A DNA stretch of 64,000 nt from Harmonia axyridis (taxonomy: Eukaryota; Arthropoda; Insecta; Coleoptera; Coccinellidae): positions 35,681,720 through 35,745,719 of the forward strand of contig NC_059504.1 of the NCBI RefSeq assembly GCF_914767665.1, given 5' to 3'. Below are positions 14,401 to 23,799 of this stretch, in pieces (position 1 is the stretch's first letter; every line of letters begins with the position of its first letter). Below the pieces are notes generated by a model. It did not search any database and was not told the DNA's origin. It saw nothing but the letters and a program-made list of their open reading frames with translations. The position numbers and the translations under genes were made by a program.

Positions 14401-17400
14401 ACACATTCAAATACTCCTTTCTTCGACATTTTTTTGATATCTTTTCTCTCCCTTGCTGGTAAACCATTTCTGATGTAGATTGCTACTCCTCCATGCTCTT
14501 TTTCTTTTCTGCAGAAGTATGTTTCCAACTTGAAATCTGCTATTGTATGGTATTGCATCTGTTCCTCTGTCTTTCAGTGCTCTGAAATACACAACACTTT
14601 TACTTCCTCGTTTTCTTTCATCAATTCTTCTAGAAGTTCTTTAGAATTGCCAATTGATCTCACATTTTGGTGTAGTATGCCAAATCCTACCGAATTACCC
14701 ATATCATCATTTTGTTTACCATATTTATTCCCAGCAGGTTCAAACTCTAAAAAGAATGTTCATTATTATTTATGGTTTGTAGAAATTCTCGGTGCTTTTC
14801 AAAATTGAAACGTAAGAGCTATAAATGCCAATGGATTCCATTACTTACCGTGTTAACATTTTCACTCACAAAGAGTTCAGTAGGTTAGTATATTCTGTTG
14901 ACTAGTGGACGACATGAAATATTTCTATTATATTTCGTGTTTAACTTTTAATGTGTTGTATGATCTTAAAAACTAATCAAAATCTTATTATGAGTAAGCT
15001 TTTTTCGAAAACTTCTTCAAAAGAAGAAAATTTGATGCAGGCGAATTTTAAAGTTTTTCGCGTTTGAAAAAACAGCTGACACTTCGACAGGTGAAAATCA
15101 ATCTCAAGAAGTGTTAGTAAATTCAAAGGACATCGGAAACGAATAACCAATTTTTTTCCTTATCTCCCCAAGGTTTATGTCTGGATATGCCACTGAAATT
15201 TTTTCCATGACATCTAACACTCAAATACTTCATTATTTTAATTATGAAACAAATACCCTTCAGAGCCATTAAAAACTTTTAGTTGTCTACAAATTAAAAG
15301 AGATTAACCATTTATAACCTCCAAAATTCTGTAAAAAAAAAATTGTTGACCAATGACAAGTGTCAAGCAGGAGGCATCATAGATTAACGAAGTATAGGAG
15401 GCATATACGAAGCAGGTTACCTGCAATATTGAAAACCATTAGTAACCGCTCTGAAATTCTCGGCGATATACGGACCATACCCCTAATATCAATGGAAGGG
15501 AGAGGTAGGATATATTCAAAATATAATACAATTTCGATATTTTTGCTGCTGAACAAGTTTATTTCAAAAGGGTTTACACAACAATAATAATATTATTCAG
15601 CCAATTACATAATAAAAAACGAATATATAATATAATAGATTATATAAAATGTTAACACAAAACACATTAAAAAAATTCACCAACAAAATACAAAACATAG
15701 AAAAGAGTTAATCCACATCTGTATCACTGTCAGAATCGGAAATGTCGTCTTTTTTTTTATACATACTGCAATTTGATTGTCTTGGCAACTTCAGAATCAG
15801 GGCAAATTGTTTGTATCAATTTAATTAAATGGTCCATTACGTGGTAGGAAAGTTTGTGTTTACATGAAAAGGCAGCCATTTGCATTTCAGCATTTTTTGT
15901 TTTATTTTCCTGACTGTTGAATTTTGGAATTGATGTATTTGTTTTTTGACTATTCATTGACTTCATTTGTTTCAGATGGCCTTCACAGTTTTGATGCCTA
16001 GTAAGTGCCAGTTTACCTGTTGATTTTATCGATATGCTTTTGCGACATATTTTACAATAAGCATATCCGTTGCCTTTTAGGTCTGATGATAACCAGTTTT
16101 TGAACTGGTCTTCATTTTCCCACTCTCTTTTAAATTTTTGCAGGTACTTAGCCTTCTTTCGTGTTGATGGACCTGGTCTCGCATCCGAATTTGAATCAGT
16201 ATCGCTTTAAATTAAAAGATATATAAATTCCAATAAAATATCACATAAGGAATAATGGTTACCTCATTTTCAAAATTAATATTCAATATTCACAAGACAC
16301 TTTATACACCTACGATTACAATCCTTTTGTAATGTGTACAACGTTCACGAAGTCTTCCAAGGAAAGTAAGGAAGCAAGAAATCTGAACCGGGTCTACAAG
16401 AACACGAAATTTTATTCATAGAATAAAGTTTGTATTATTATATTTTTTCTATGCGTCGCAAAAGGGGTGGGATATTGTACCATTATTTAGGGATGTGTAT
16501 AACTAAGATGTCTGAAAACTCTTATGTTATATTCTTAGAATATGTTCTAAGGTTATATTAGTGTTGTGTGTGTAACTATCGGATATAATTAACTTTCATT
16601 ACTGCGTTCGGCAAATCCACACCGGTGCGGAGTGTGCGGTGTGAGGTTTATAGATCACGTGACTACGGTGCAAGAGGTATGTGCGTGTTTTGCGAGAAGA
16701 ATGAAAAACAATTTCGTCGAATCAAAATTACTGGAGACGGTCAGACTAGATCTAATTTGTCTCCTCTTGGATGTATTGTATATTGTTGGAGAACCACTTA
16801 TTGAAACAGTTGGAAATTTTGTAGACCTTGAAAATATGCATAATGAAACAGAGAACCAATTGGAAGAGAGTAAAAGGAATTTTATAATGTATTCTTCGAA
16901 CATGGATGAAAGATTTTTTCGCTGAGATCCAATTATATGTACTTTGTAAAATAAACCTTTATTTCTAATAATAATATTCCTTTCCTAATTGCCTTCGACA
17001 TATACAAACATAAGAAAAAACTCTAAATATATAAAGAGATTTTGCATAATAAGCTTATAATTCATAATTATTTTTTTTCCAAAATTCTCAGATTCGTGCA
17101 TGATGCTCAAATACAACTAATGCATGTACCTATTTTGAAACCAATACTTAATTCAAATTTTAGGTTCAAAGCTGAATACTATATTCCAGATTTCAAGAGA
17201 AATTTGTTATAATCAAAAAAGGCATCAAATGTAATATTTGGAATGCCCGGTTTAGTATCCTCTATGAAGACATATTGATTTCTTATTGAGAAATTGAAGA
17301 AAAAACCAGTAAAAGTAAATAATAGCATCCTTCAACAGCGGAAATCGTAAAAAGAGTTATTTGAAATGATAGACCCTTTCCTCACCCTTCATAAGTTGTT

Positions 17401-20400
17401 TCTGGGCAAACATTAACCCATTCATGAGATAATGAATCTGTTCTTGAAGATTTCTGATCTTCTGGACACATAAAATTGCCGAAACAACGTTCTTGAAAGT
17501 TAACTCCCGAGTCCAATAAGTACTTAACCATCCCAGGATCCTCATTAACTATCGCAATATGCAAGACATTTTCGCCTGAAAACACATAGGAATAAGAGCA
17601 ATTAACATAAATAAACTTATGTTATAAAGTAAGTTTGTAAGCTATAATCTCAAAAAGTATGTATTCAACAACATTTTTTTTTCACCAAAATCTTTATTGT
17701 GTGTTGAGAAAATTTTTCATTAGAGCACTACAACTTTACTGTAAAACAGCCATATCGAATTGACTCGTGATTTTTTTTTCTACAACTCTATTAACTGACG
17801 AGGTATCTTATCACAATGAATTATTCAATTTTCAACTTCATCCATAAATTTTCTATAAAATATAGGAGAAAATACTAAACAAAAGTGTAAAATTTGAGGT
17901 GCTTATTTCGTTATACTTTTTTTCGTTTACGTAATAATTTTAATAATAATAATAAACCAATTTATTGTTACTTTGGTAAAAAATAAATGTAAACACTGTA
18001 ACTTGTAGTGACTGCCCAATGGTATATATTGGACAAACTGGAAGAAACTTCAAGAAATGAATTAACGAACACCAAAGGAGTCACACTAGTGATAACATCT
18101 TCTCGTCATATGCAGATCATTCATCAGAAACCGGACATAATTTCAATTCTAATTACAAAATACTCTATACCGAAAATAAAAGTCACCGTTTGAATCTACT
18201 AGAATCACTAGAGATTAACAGGTACAATTCGAGACATATTTCACTAAATTCCCAAACAGATGTAAATAAGTCACCGCTTTTGAACATCTTCAAGTAAAAT
18301 TTTTTGGAAATTCCAAATTGCAACAAATAAAGTAATATAGTACCCCGAACCGAGAAGACCGTTGACCCATCAAAGAATCCATAAATTAACATTTTATTGC
18401 TCCATAGGCACTCTCATTTTTGTGTATATATAGCTAAAATTGTATTTCAAAATTCAACACTTTGCAATGTAACCCTGATGAAGCCGCTTAGACGGCGAAA
18501 CAATTGTCGTAAATAATTAAAATCTGTGGAAAGTAGTAAGTGTTTACATTTATTTTTTACCAAATCAATATGATTTTCCACCAAGTAAGGACTGAATCAA
18601 TTAAAAAAAATTATTGTTACGTCTAACATAACTTATGAGACTACAAAAGGCCTCAATTAATCAGGGTTCCAGTAACACGGACTCTGCTTAGGCCTCATAT
18701 TAAATGACAAAAAAAGAATCAAGAGCAACCAATTACAAAAAATATTAATATTACTATAAAACAGAAAAAAAAACAAATTTAAAATACAGCATCTTACCGT
18801 AATATTCGTCTGACATGTAAATATCATTTATAAGTCTAGGATAAAATCTTAGAAGTCTTTTTGCGAGATCTGCGTGTAAAGAAGTTGCATTCAAAAGGCA
18901 TAGATGTAAAATGGTTTCTCCCACTGCCCCTCTTTCTTTTATTTTCCAACAAACATGCCTATAGAGATGTGGATCTGAAATTTGCAAATAATAGAGATTT
19001 TGTTGAATTAAATTTGATGTTTTTCCTTTAATTATTTTATGTTTTTTAATCGATATGCAAAGCTTGAACGATGGTTTAGGAAGTTGAATAATAATAAAGT
19101 TTATTTGAAATAAACATGAAGTAGTTAACTGAAGCTTCGGAAGCCTATGCAGTTATTTATTGGATTTCTATAAGGAACAGTGATGTGGAGACTGACCATT
19201 TTAGTAATTCTATTATAGAAGCCGAATATCATGGCAGTTATTGAAAATCACTAAATTATTGTAACACGCATTTATTTTCTTATTAATTGAGAGATAAATT
19301 ATTATTTCATAAAATAAAATTACAAAATTCGGATTTCCGTCATGATATGTGGAACACCAATCAGAGCGAATGACGTCATTTAGTAGTAGAAAAGTAAACA
19401 AATGGCTGGTTCTGTTCTCGGACAGATCTATAATAGGTTATATATCCATGTTGGAAGACTATTCTTCCAACATACTTGTAACTTTTGGAATTCATATTCA
19501 TCACACAAAATAACAAAATTATTCAATGAACGTCTTAAAGTCTATACACTCTGTCACTCCACAACGTCCAGTGTTTACGATTCGTTTGGTCGCATGATCC
19601 GCTAACATATTGAGACACTAGCAAAGCCATGACACTTCCCACACGACGCGTTTTGGTGCGAATTTTAAATCTGAAAACTTAATGCCATTTTTTTCTACTA
19701 AAACGTTACTGTCTGCAGAAAGATGTTATTATTGAATAATATTTCTGAACATCATATAGGATAGTTTTTAAAAATGGCCTATATTAGAACAAACTTGGTT
19801 TTGACCCCATTTTGTGTCCAAGAGGCTAAATTGAGTACATTGGCACAAAAACAAGTCGCTATAATTACTATGATAGTAAGCGGCTATACGAAATTAAAAA
19901 AAAAACAACATATGTATTTTTTCCAGAACAAAATCTAATTGTCTGGATGCATGCACGGTTCTAAAAAATTAAATTGCTTCTACTAGACATTGCTTTTTTC
20001 CTTTTCCAATATGATACTATATGTTTTCGAATTTTTCTATTGACGTTATATACTCGTACTTACTTTTACGATATTCCTCTTCCGTTACTTCTTGGGCATT
20101 TTCATCAATTTCGTATTCTTCTGGATTTTCCATTGCTCGTAAAGGAGGAAGCTTGAAAACGATAATTACTATATAGTAAAATGGTGCATAAATCAAATTA
20201 AATGAATTGATCTCTTCACCCACCAATTTGTGACGTCCTCTTTCAGCATTCCTCAACAGAACCAAATCTGCAATAGGAAAATAACGACCTTCTCCTTTAT
20301 TGTAAAGAAACTGCTCAACCTGTAAGAATAATAAATATTTAGTATTTAAATGGAATATAATTACATACTAAGGGTAGCTGTTCATAAAGACTTGTTAAAC

Positions 20401-20658
20401 AATTCTTCAGATCATAATTGAAATATTGTTCAATTACCTTGGTTTTTATTGCATGGTCTATTTCAGCATATTGTTTATTTTGAGCGGCTCTTTTCATAAG
20501 TTCTACTAGTAAACCACCACCTGAAAATTTCATTTCAATGAAAAGTATTTGTACATTCGAAACGTACCTTTTAAGTTGCATAACTTATAAATGGCTTGCA
20601 TAGAAGCTCCAGCTTGTTTTTTAACACCACTGGTGACATTACTTTCTGTATTTCCCAT
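2439..20658 (-). CDS. nan: TRPV channel Nanchung
   Basis: Seventeen exons on - join in frame to about 804 residues: 20658-20568, 20520-20438, 20319-20224, 20151-20064, 18974-18798, 17575-17386, 7035-6882, 6825-6675, 6618-6515, 5877-5607, 4871-4666, 4578-4427, 3751-3642, 3588-3407, 3007-2891, 2837-2712, 2555-2439. The protein starts MGNTES, as in fly Nanchung as I recall it. Ankyrin repeats occupy residues about 120-340 (LHIAIVNEDP, GADPNAQDTNGNTVLHLL). S1 is near residues 410-428 (FYFLISLIAFTLRPGPP), S2 ends AAAVREARFLG, the S4-S5 part reads APYFLFFCRGFKTVGPF, and S6 with the TRP-like region reads NMLIAMMGNTYQKIAETRN then WARIVLVVERGVSPEERL. Nanchung works with Inactive in the calcium-permeable channel of chordotonal neurons for hearing, gravity and proprioception. 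All splice sites used are GT-AG. Intron 6 is 10.35 kb because of transposon insertions. Confidence 0.95.
5225..5296. repeat. Palindrome in nanchung intron 10
   Basis: A palindrome of about 72 bases has its centre at AAACATGCATGTTT. The outer arms, TTGAACTTAATCATGTTT on the left, match the right side with a few mismatches. It could be a tiny transposon footprint or a hairpin in the intron RNA. No coding content. Confidence 0.6.
7036..7539. other. Start of nanchung intron 6, no gene seen
   Basis: About 500 bases between nanchung exon 7 and the first retrotransposon fragment. An open frame at 7287-7685 + has no recognisable domain and runs into the tail of the neighbouring - strand retrotransposon, so I do not call it a gene. 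Confidence 0.4.
7540..8250 (-). mobile_element. 5'-truncated non-LTR retrotransposon, RNase H end
   Basis: Two - strand frames carry the end of a retrotransposon ORF2. The upstream one (8249-8019) reads LVYLPGHYGVEGNEKVDELA, the last RNase H block. The next (7965-7639) reads TGHCRYKHHLYRMG and CRPCGSEAETAEHMVCKCPEL, a zinc-knuckle-like tail typical of non-LTR elements with RNase H. A short 3' UTR ends in a TAATAATAATAG tail near 7545-7560. The frames are offset, so the copy is dead. Upstream RT and endonuclease parts are missing, as expected for 5' truncation during target-primed reverse transcription. Confidence 0.8.
8251..8879. other. Intronic spacer without recognisable gene
   Basis: No conserved protein, RNA or transposon end seen. 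A - frame at 8718-8404 of 104 residues has no family I recognise, and its sequence may be old mobile DNA. Confidence 0.3.
8880..10985 (+). mobile_element. Decayed non-LTR retrotransposon (RT remnants)
   Basis: Scattered in-frame pieces of one reverse transcriptase lie in order on +. Block NNYRPISLTPSVSEVLERI is near 8895-8955, SGVSQESILGPILFLFYTSD near 9918-9980, catalytic FADDTKIYNQ near 10011-10040, and a thumb-like piece at 10468-10660 (MKYARPMWCLS). The first part is separated from the rest by about 900 bases of unrelated sequence, and several frameshifts break the frame. SGVPQG has become SGVSQE. This is an old copy of a Jockey/CR1-type element. Confidence 0.7.
10149..10281. repeat. 133-base hairpin repeat, MITE-like
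   Basis: The left arm begins GTGCCAATTGCACCATTTGC and the right arm ends GCAAATGGTGCAACTGGCC. The arms pair almost throughout, around a centre TGATTTCTTCAGAGAAATCA. It interrupts the decayed retrotransposon, so it came later. It is probably a miniature foldback element; the superfamily is not identifiable. Confidence 0.75.
10990..11638. other. Intronic spacer, no gene seen
   Basis: Retrotransposon debris gives way to sequence with no open frame of note. Two short TGCGCC/CGGCGAC patches resemble other transposon tails in the window but are too short to classify. Confidence 0.3.
11639..11690. mobile_element. hAT-like terminal sequence, single end
   Basis: CAGTGGCGTTCCCAAGGGGG followed by a short ATATATCCCCC matches, in inverse orientation, the end at 41774-41815 (CCCCCTTGGGTACGCCACTG). 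A CAG-initial terminus with this form is usual for hAT elements. The other end of this copy was not found. Confidence 0.5.
11806..14760 (-). mobile_element. Nearly full non-LTR retrotransposon (EN-RT ORF2)
   Basis: A - frame of 884 residues (14558-11904) carries an apurinic-like endonuclease (GGVAIYIRNG, VIAGDFNIDM) and a reverse transcriptase: HSSGYDGISNKMIKQ, NYRPISILPSFSKILE, FLDLTKAYDCLD, GVPQGSIAGPLFFIVYIND and catalytic NYVDDTNLL. Endonuclease coding continues upstream to about 14700 (GILHQNVRSIGNS) past one TGA at 14574-14576, where relatives usually have tryptophan. The 3' end is an ATT-repeat tail at 11806-11830. No ORF1 is seen, so it is probably 5' truncated as well as carrying the nonsense codon. 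The copy at 30690-32165 is a related subfamily. Clade Jockey/CR1-like, not settled. Confidence 0.85.
14830..15540. other. Intronic spacer, no gene seen
   Basis: No conserved reading frame, RNA gene or clear transposon end. It separates the non-LTR element from the 3' UTR of the BED-finger gene, whose AATAAA on - lies near 15571-15577. Confidence 0.3.
15757..16267 (-). CDS. BED-finger protein from a hAT transposase N-terminus
   Basis: Two exons on -, 16267-16263 (ATGAG) and 16204-15757, join in frame to 150 residues with a canonical intron (gtaacc...ttaaag). The acidic start MSDTDSNSDARPGPSTRKK leads into a BED-like finger, YAYCKICRKSISIKSTGKLA then TRHQNCEGHLKQ, and then AAFSCKHKLSYHVMDHLIKL and PDSEVAKTIKL, the segment that precedes the catalytic core in full hAT transposases. 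The frame then stops. A second frame resumes at once with an acidic tail DDISDSDSDTDVD typical of the hAT C-terminus, so roughly the whole catalytic core is deleted. Nested in nanchung intron 6 on the same strand. It may be a dead internally deleted transposon or a DNA-binding repressor-like product; expression is unknown. Confidence 0.65.
16268..17385. other. Intronic spacer with unrecognised small frame
   Basis: An open + frame at 16632-16925 (97 residues, beginning MCGVRFIDHVTTVQE) has no domain I recognise. The remainder is AT-rich with no repeat ends. No evidence for a gene beyond the open frame itself. Confidence 0.25.
17972..18564 (+). mobile_element. Penelope-like element fragment with GIY-YIG domain
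   Basis: On +, 18003-18300 reads CSDCPMVYIGQTGRNFKK, a TGA, then INEHQRSHTSD and ADHSSETGHNF: the GIY-YIG endonuclease that ends the Penelope-like protein. The TGA (18057-18059) sits where a CGA arginine is expected. Reverse transcriptase is absent, so the copy is heavily 5' truncated. A perfect 26-base inverted repeat flanks it (17972-17997 and 18539-18564), matching the partial inverted copies common in this class. A hammerhead-like motif lies in its 3' part. Located in nanchung intron 5, antisense to the gene. Confidence 0.8.
18473..18509 (+). ncRNA. Hammerhead-ribozyme-like motif
   Basis: CTGATGA (18475-18481) is followed by a four-pair stem GCCG/CGGC with loop CTTAGA, then GAAA (18497-18500), then a self-paired CAATTG and the cleavage-site-like GTC (18506-18508). 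This is the order of conserved core, stem II, GAAA, short stem III and cleavage triplet in hammerheads. One extra A lies before stem II, and stem I is weak (one sure pair), so the monomer may not cleave. Hammerheads are known in the terminal repeats of Penelope-like elements, which fits its place after the GIY-YIG domain. Confidence 0.65.
18975..20063. other. Nanchung intron 4, no gene seen
   Basis: About 1.1 kb of AT-rich intron. A + frame at 19402-19605 (67 residues) shows no known domain and no splice partners, and is not called. Confidence 0.35.
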
Positions 20659-22239
20659 TTTTCAAACAAAAATATATGTACCTTTTATAACAAGCGAATC
20701 AAATGTACTAGTAATCCATTTTCAGAAGAATTTCATTTTATTGATCAAACATTGTTGTTTTGAAACAGAACTATTAGATATTGATTATACTCTTACTGAG
20801 TGATGGTAAATAATTATGTTTATTTGGGGATGCGCCCAAATTTGTCTATATATTTTTGCGGGAAAATTTCATTTATTTAGTTTTTCACAATATTGGCCTC
20901 AACATACGTTATTATTTCTCGCCAATAAATTTTGTTTATTGATTTTTATCGTGAGTCTCTCAGGCCTCACAGTGTTAGGAAAAATAATTGTATTTTATGT
21001 ATGCTTTATAACTGTCACTTTGGGCACAATATTATTATTATTTAATGTGAATAAGAGATGATGTAAAAGCCTACACACTCAAATACATACAACAGTAGGT
21101 AGTAATAAACATTGCCAGTATGTTATATTCAGATACAAGAATTTTAAACAATAGTGATGAAACAGAAAAAAAAACAAAAATCACAAATAGGAAGACGAAA
21201 TACCTCCGACTATCACAATTCGGGTGCCAATCGAGACGATTTTTAAAAGCTCGCCTGATGGGGAGCAGTGTGACCATCTATAGTAGAATTCTACTTTTTT
21301 AGTAGATTTCAGGCCATTCATGGTAGATGAATTTTTCATAGTAGATTTTGGTAGATTTCAGACTTGTTTGACTTTTAGGTCCAAGTTGGTACTATTTGCA
21401 ATCTAACAAGGCTTAGATACAGTAACTTGATAAAACAATAAAATTTTCACTGTCACTGTATATGTATAAGCCTGGTTTCAGTCCAGATTCAGATTTATTT
21501 GTGATTTGGGTTAGAGTTATAATTAGGAAGTACAAGGTCAATCCTCGAGTTACCTAAAAAATTTATGTTGGAGTATTTCAAACCATATTTTTGATGCAAA
21601 TTGAACAGTGCTCGAAATTTTTGAAAATAAGTTAAGAAACACGTTCCATGAGAATCTATTTATGTCAATAAATGCCACTAGATTTCAAGGAAGATAATTA
21701 TTTTTATTTCAATGTCATCCACTATCTTTTCCCATGCCAAGACAGCTGCAGCATGCAAGGGTTGTTCAACGATTCTTTGCGGAGATAAACCTATGGGTTA
21801 CTGGAAGGTTGCAGTCCCACTCACATTGTACAAGTAATATAACATAATTCATAAAAAATTGAAGGAGATAATGTTTTTGTTAATAAATGATAAGAGGAAG
21901 GGGGAGGAAGCTCTACCAGCCTTTCCCATCGCTGGGGGCTGCAATACTGCCGGTTTGTGTGGGGCTCTCACCCACTAAACCTTCCTCCTCTGTGTTAAGG
22001 TGACTTATCTGGGAATTGGATACCATATTAGATCCATTCATCGAGTGGTCACTCTTTCCTCAATACACCTTCTGCGCACAGAACGGTAAAACAACAGTCA
22101 CCCCTCTCAAAACTATCCTACAAATTAAAACTGTCCACGTTAGTAAAGGTAAAATAATAAATTAATATTTACATCTGAAATGAATAAATAAAAACTCTCA
22201 CAAACGAACATAAGCGATAAAATTATCGGTGACTATCTG
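20659..22239. other. Upstream flank of nanchung and intergenic sequence
   Basis: This stretch should hold the nanchung promoter, but no convincing TATA or initiator could be fixed. Open frames at 20816-21061 + and 21071-21277 - look like chance. A hAT-like end lies at 21257 and a GC-richer patch of unknown origin at 21890-22090. Confidence 0.35.
21257..21370 (+). mobile_element. hAT element end, TCTACTA family
   Basis: CAGTGTGACCATCTATAGTA is followed by several GTAGATTT repeats. The same terminus, inverted, closes the hAT remnant at 28194, with the same subterminal TAGTAGATTT repeats. Only one end is seen here. Confidence 0.55.
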
Positions 22240-22605
22240 AGAGATATAGTGTGGAGGAACAAAGCGATGAGCTCACAGAGCAAGACCAGAATCTATAAAA
22301 CGTGTGTGAAAGCTATTTTCACATATGCATCAGAAACCAGAGCCGTCTTATCAACAATAAAAAAGATAATGAGAACCACAGAGATGAAAATATTGCGAAC
22401 CATCAAGGGAGTCACACTCAGAGACCGAATAAGGAGTAATGACATAAGAGAAGAAATGGGCGTACAGGATGTGGTGAGATGGGTCAGTACACGAAAAAGA
22501 TTCTAGAGGGATCACGTAGAAACAATACCAGAAGACAGATGGGCAAAATGGACTAAAACTAATAGGTCGAACACACGCAGACCACCAAAAAAAAGGTAGG
22601 ACCTA
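22240..22605 (+). mobile_element. RTE-type non-LTR retrotransposon 3' fragment
   Basis: The + frame at 22249-22506 reads WRNKAMSSQSKTRIYKTCVK, MKILRTIKGVTLRDRIRSND and IREEMGVQDVVRW, the thumb and C-terminal region of RTE-clade reverse transcriptases. It continues after a stop as RDHVETIPEDRWAKW and NTRRPPKKR. The catalytic RT part is absent. Confidence 0.75.
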
Positions 22606-23110
22606 GTCCTATTGAAAGAGGGAGAAGAAGAAAAACTCTCCCTCCTCTATCTATCTTCCTCCTCATTATCCCCGTGATATACCCGTATAATACTTTCCAG
22701 CACGAAGTGTTCTCCAATATTCTCTCTATCACTACGTCTACCAAAGGAAAGAAACCCAGTGATCTTTTTGCCTCTTCCCTTTTCTTCCTCCACCTCCTAA
22801 ACATCTGGTACACGTGGTATCTTGGACTCTGCATTTCCTGCATTTATCGTTTGGGGGTCTTTCCTATTCTTTTGGTGTAGGTTCCGAAGGGTCCATGCCC
22901 TGTGAGGAACTGGGTAAAGTAATAGTGCGTAGTTCTGTGTTTGCTATCTACCAAAAGTTCTATGTTTTTAATCAGCCTTTGTCCACATGGCCTTTTCCTC
23001 CTGTTCCACCTCTCCTGCCACCTTCGGATGTTTGTTTTTTTTTTGTTGACCATATTCCTGTTTTCCGCCCGTCTTCTCCGATTCTGAAGAGAAAACACTT
23101 CTCATCGACC
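22606..23110 (-). mobile_element. R1/TRAS-like non-LTR retrotransposon 3' fragment
   Basis: The - frame 23098-22844 contains RRWQERWN, then YYFTQFLTGHGPFGTYTKRI, matching the conserved C-terminal stretch after the RT of R1-type elements. The next frame (22843-22559) holds a degenerate cysteine knuckle. Frames are shifted against each other. It abuts the + strand RTE fragment tail to tail. Confidence 0.6.
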
Positions 23111-23799
23111 ATCAGATCAATCTGTGGAAAACTACCGCCAACTGTGCCGCCTCCGCCGAAACCCTGAGCAAGCTCTGTGTTAGTGTTCGTATCATCTTTT
23201 ATATACTGTTGTTTTTCTTTATAGCCTCCCCCATTCAGAGGCAGCGTACAGTGCCGTGTGTAATTCCACACAATTATTGGCCTATTGCGGAAATTTCAAT
23301 GAATAATAGAATTCTTTGGCAATGGGTGTAACACAATCCTCCTAGTCTTGAGTTCCTAAAGTTTTAGACCCAGAGCCGGTTATGGGTGAAATAATGAAGC
23401 GACCGTTTCAGGCGCCTTCAGTTGAGGGGCGGCAATTCGGCACAGTTTGCATGGCAGCCCAACCAATATACATAGAATACCCTTATTGAAAGAGAGATAA
23501 AATCATTATGTATTTCACAAAGACGAAAAACAAAACTCCCTTCGCTTTCGAATTATTTGGAAGCTGATGTTTACACAACCATCACATGGAAAATTCCTAC
23601 AATGTTACATTCGAAACTAGTTGCTGTTAAATGCCAAAGATTTTCAGCGTAACACACGTTTGTAATCCCAATTAATTTTCGAAGCGATACTGTAACTTTG
23701 CATGCCCTTCCGCCCTTTAAAATCAAAAAACAATATAAAATAAGTCAAAAGTATATTTCAGTAAAATAATACATAATAACAAAACAACTAAACATAAAT
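23111..23799. other. 3' flank of RFC1, no gene seen
   Basis: GC-richer sequence near 23140-23270 (CCGCCGAAACCC) may be part of the R1-like element. The rest is AT-rich with nothing identifiable. Confidence 0.3.

Noticed and set aside
19402..19605. 67-residue + frame beginning MAGSVLGQ in nanchung intron 4
   Set aside because: Good ATG context but no domain, no splice sites and no sign of conservation that I can see.
20816..21061. Hydrophobic 81-residue + frame upstream of nanchung
   Set aside because: T-rich sequence makes chance hydrophobic frames; no signal, splice sites or known family.
22814..23167. Proline-rich 117-residue + frame
   Set aside because: It is antisense to the R1-like fragment, whose - strand reading has recognisable motifs.
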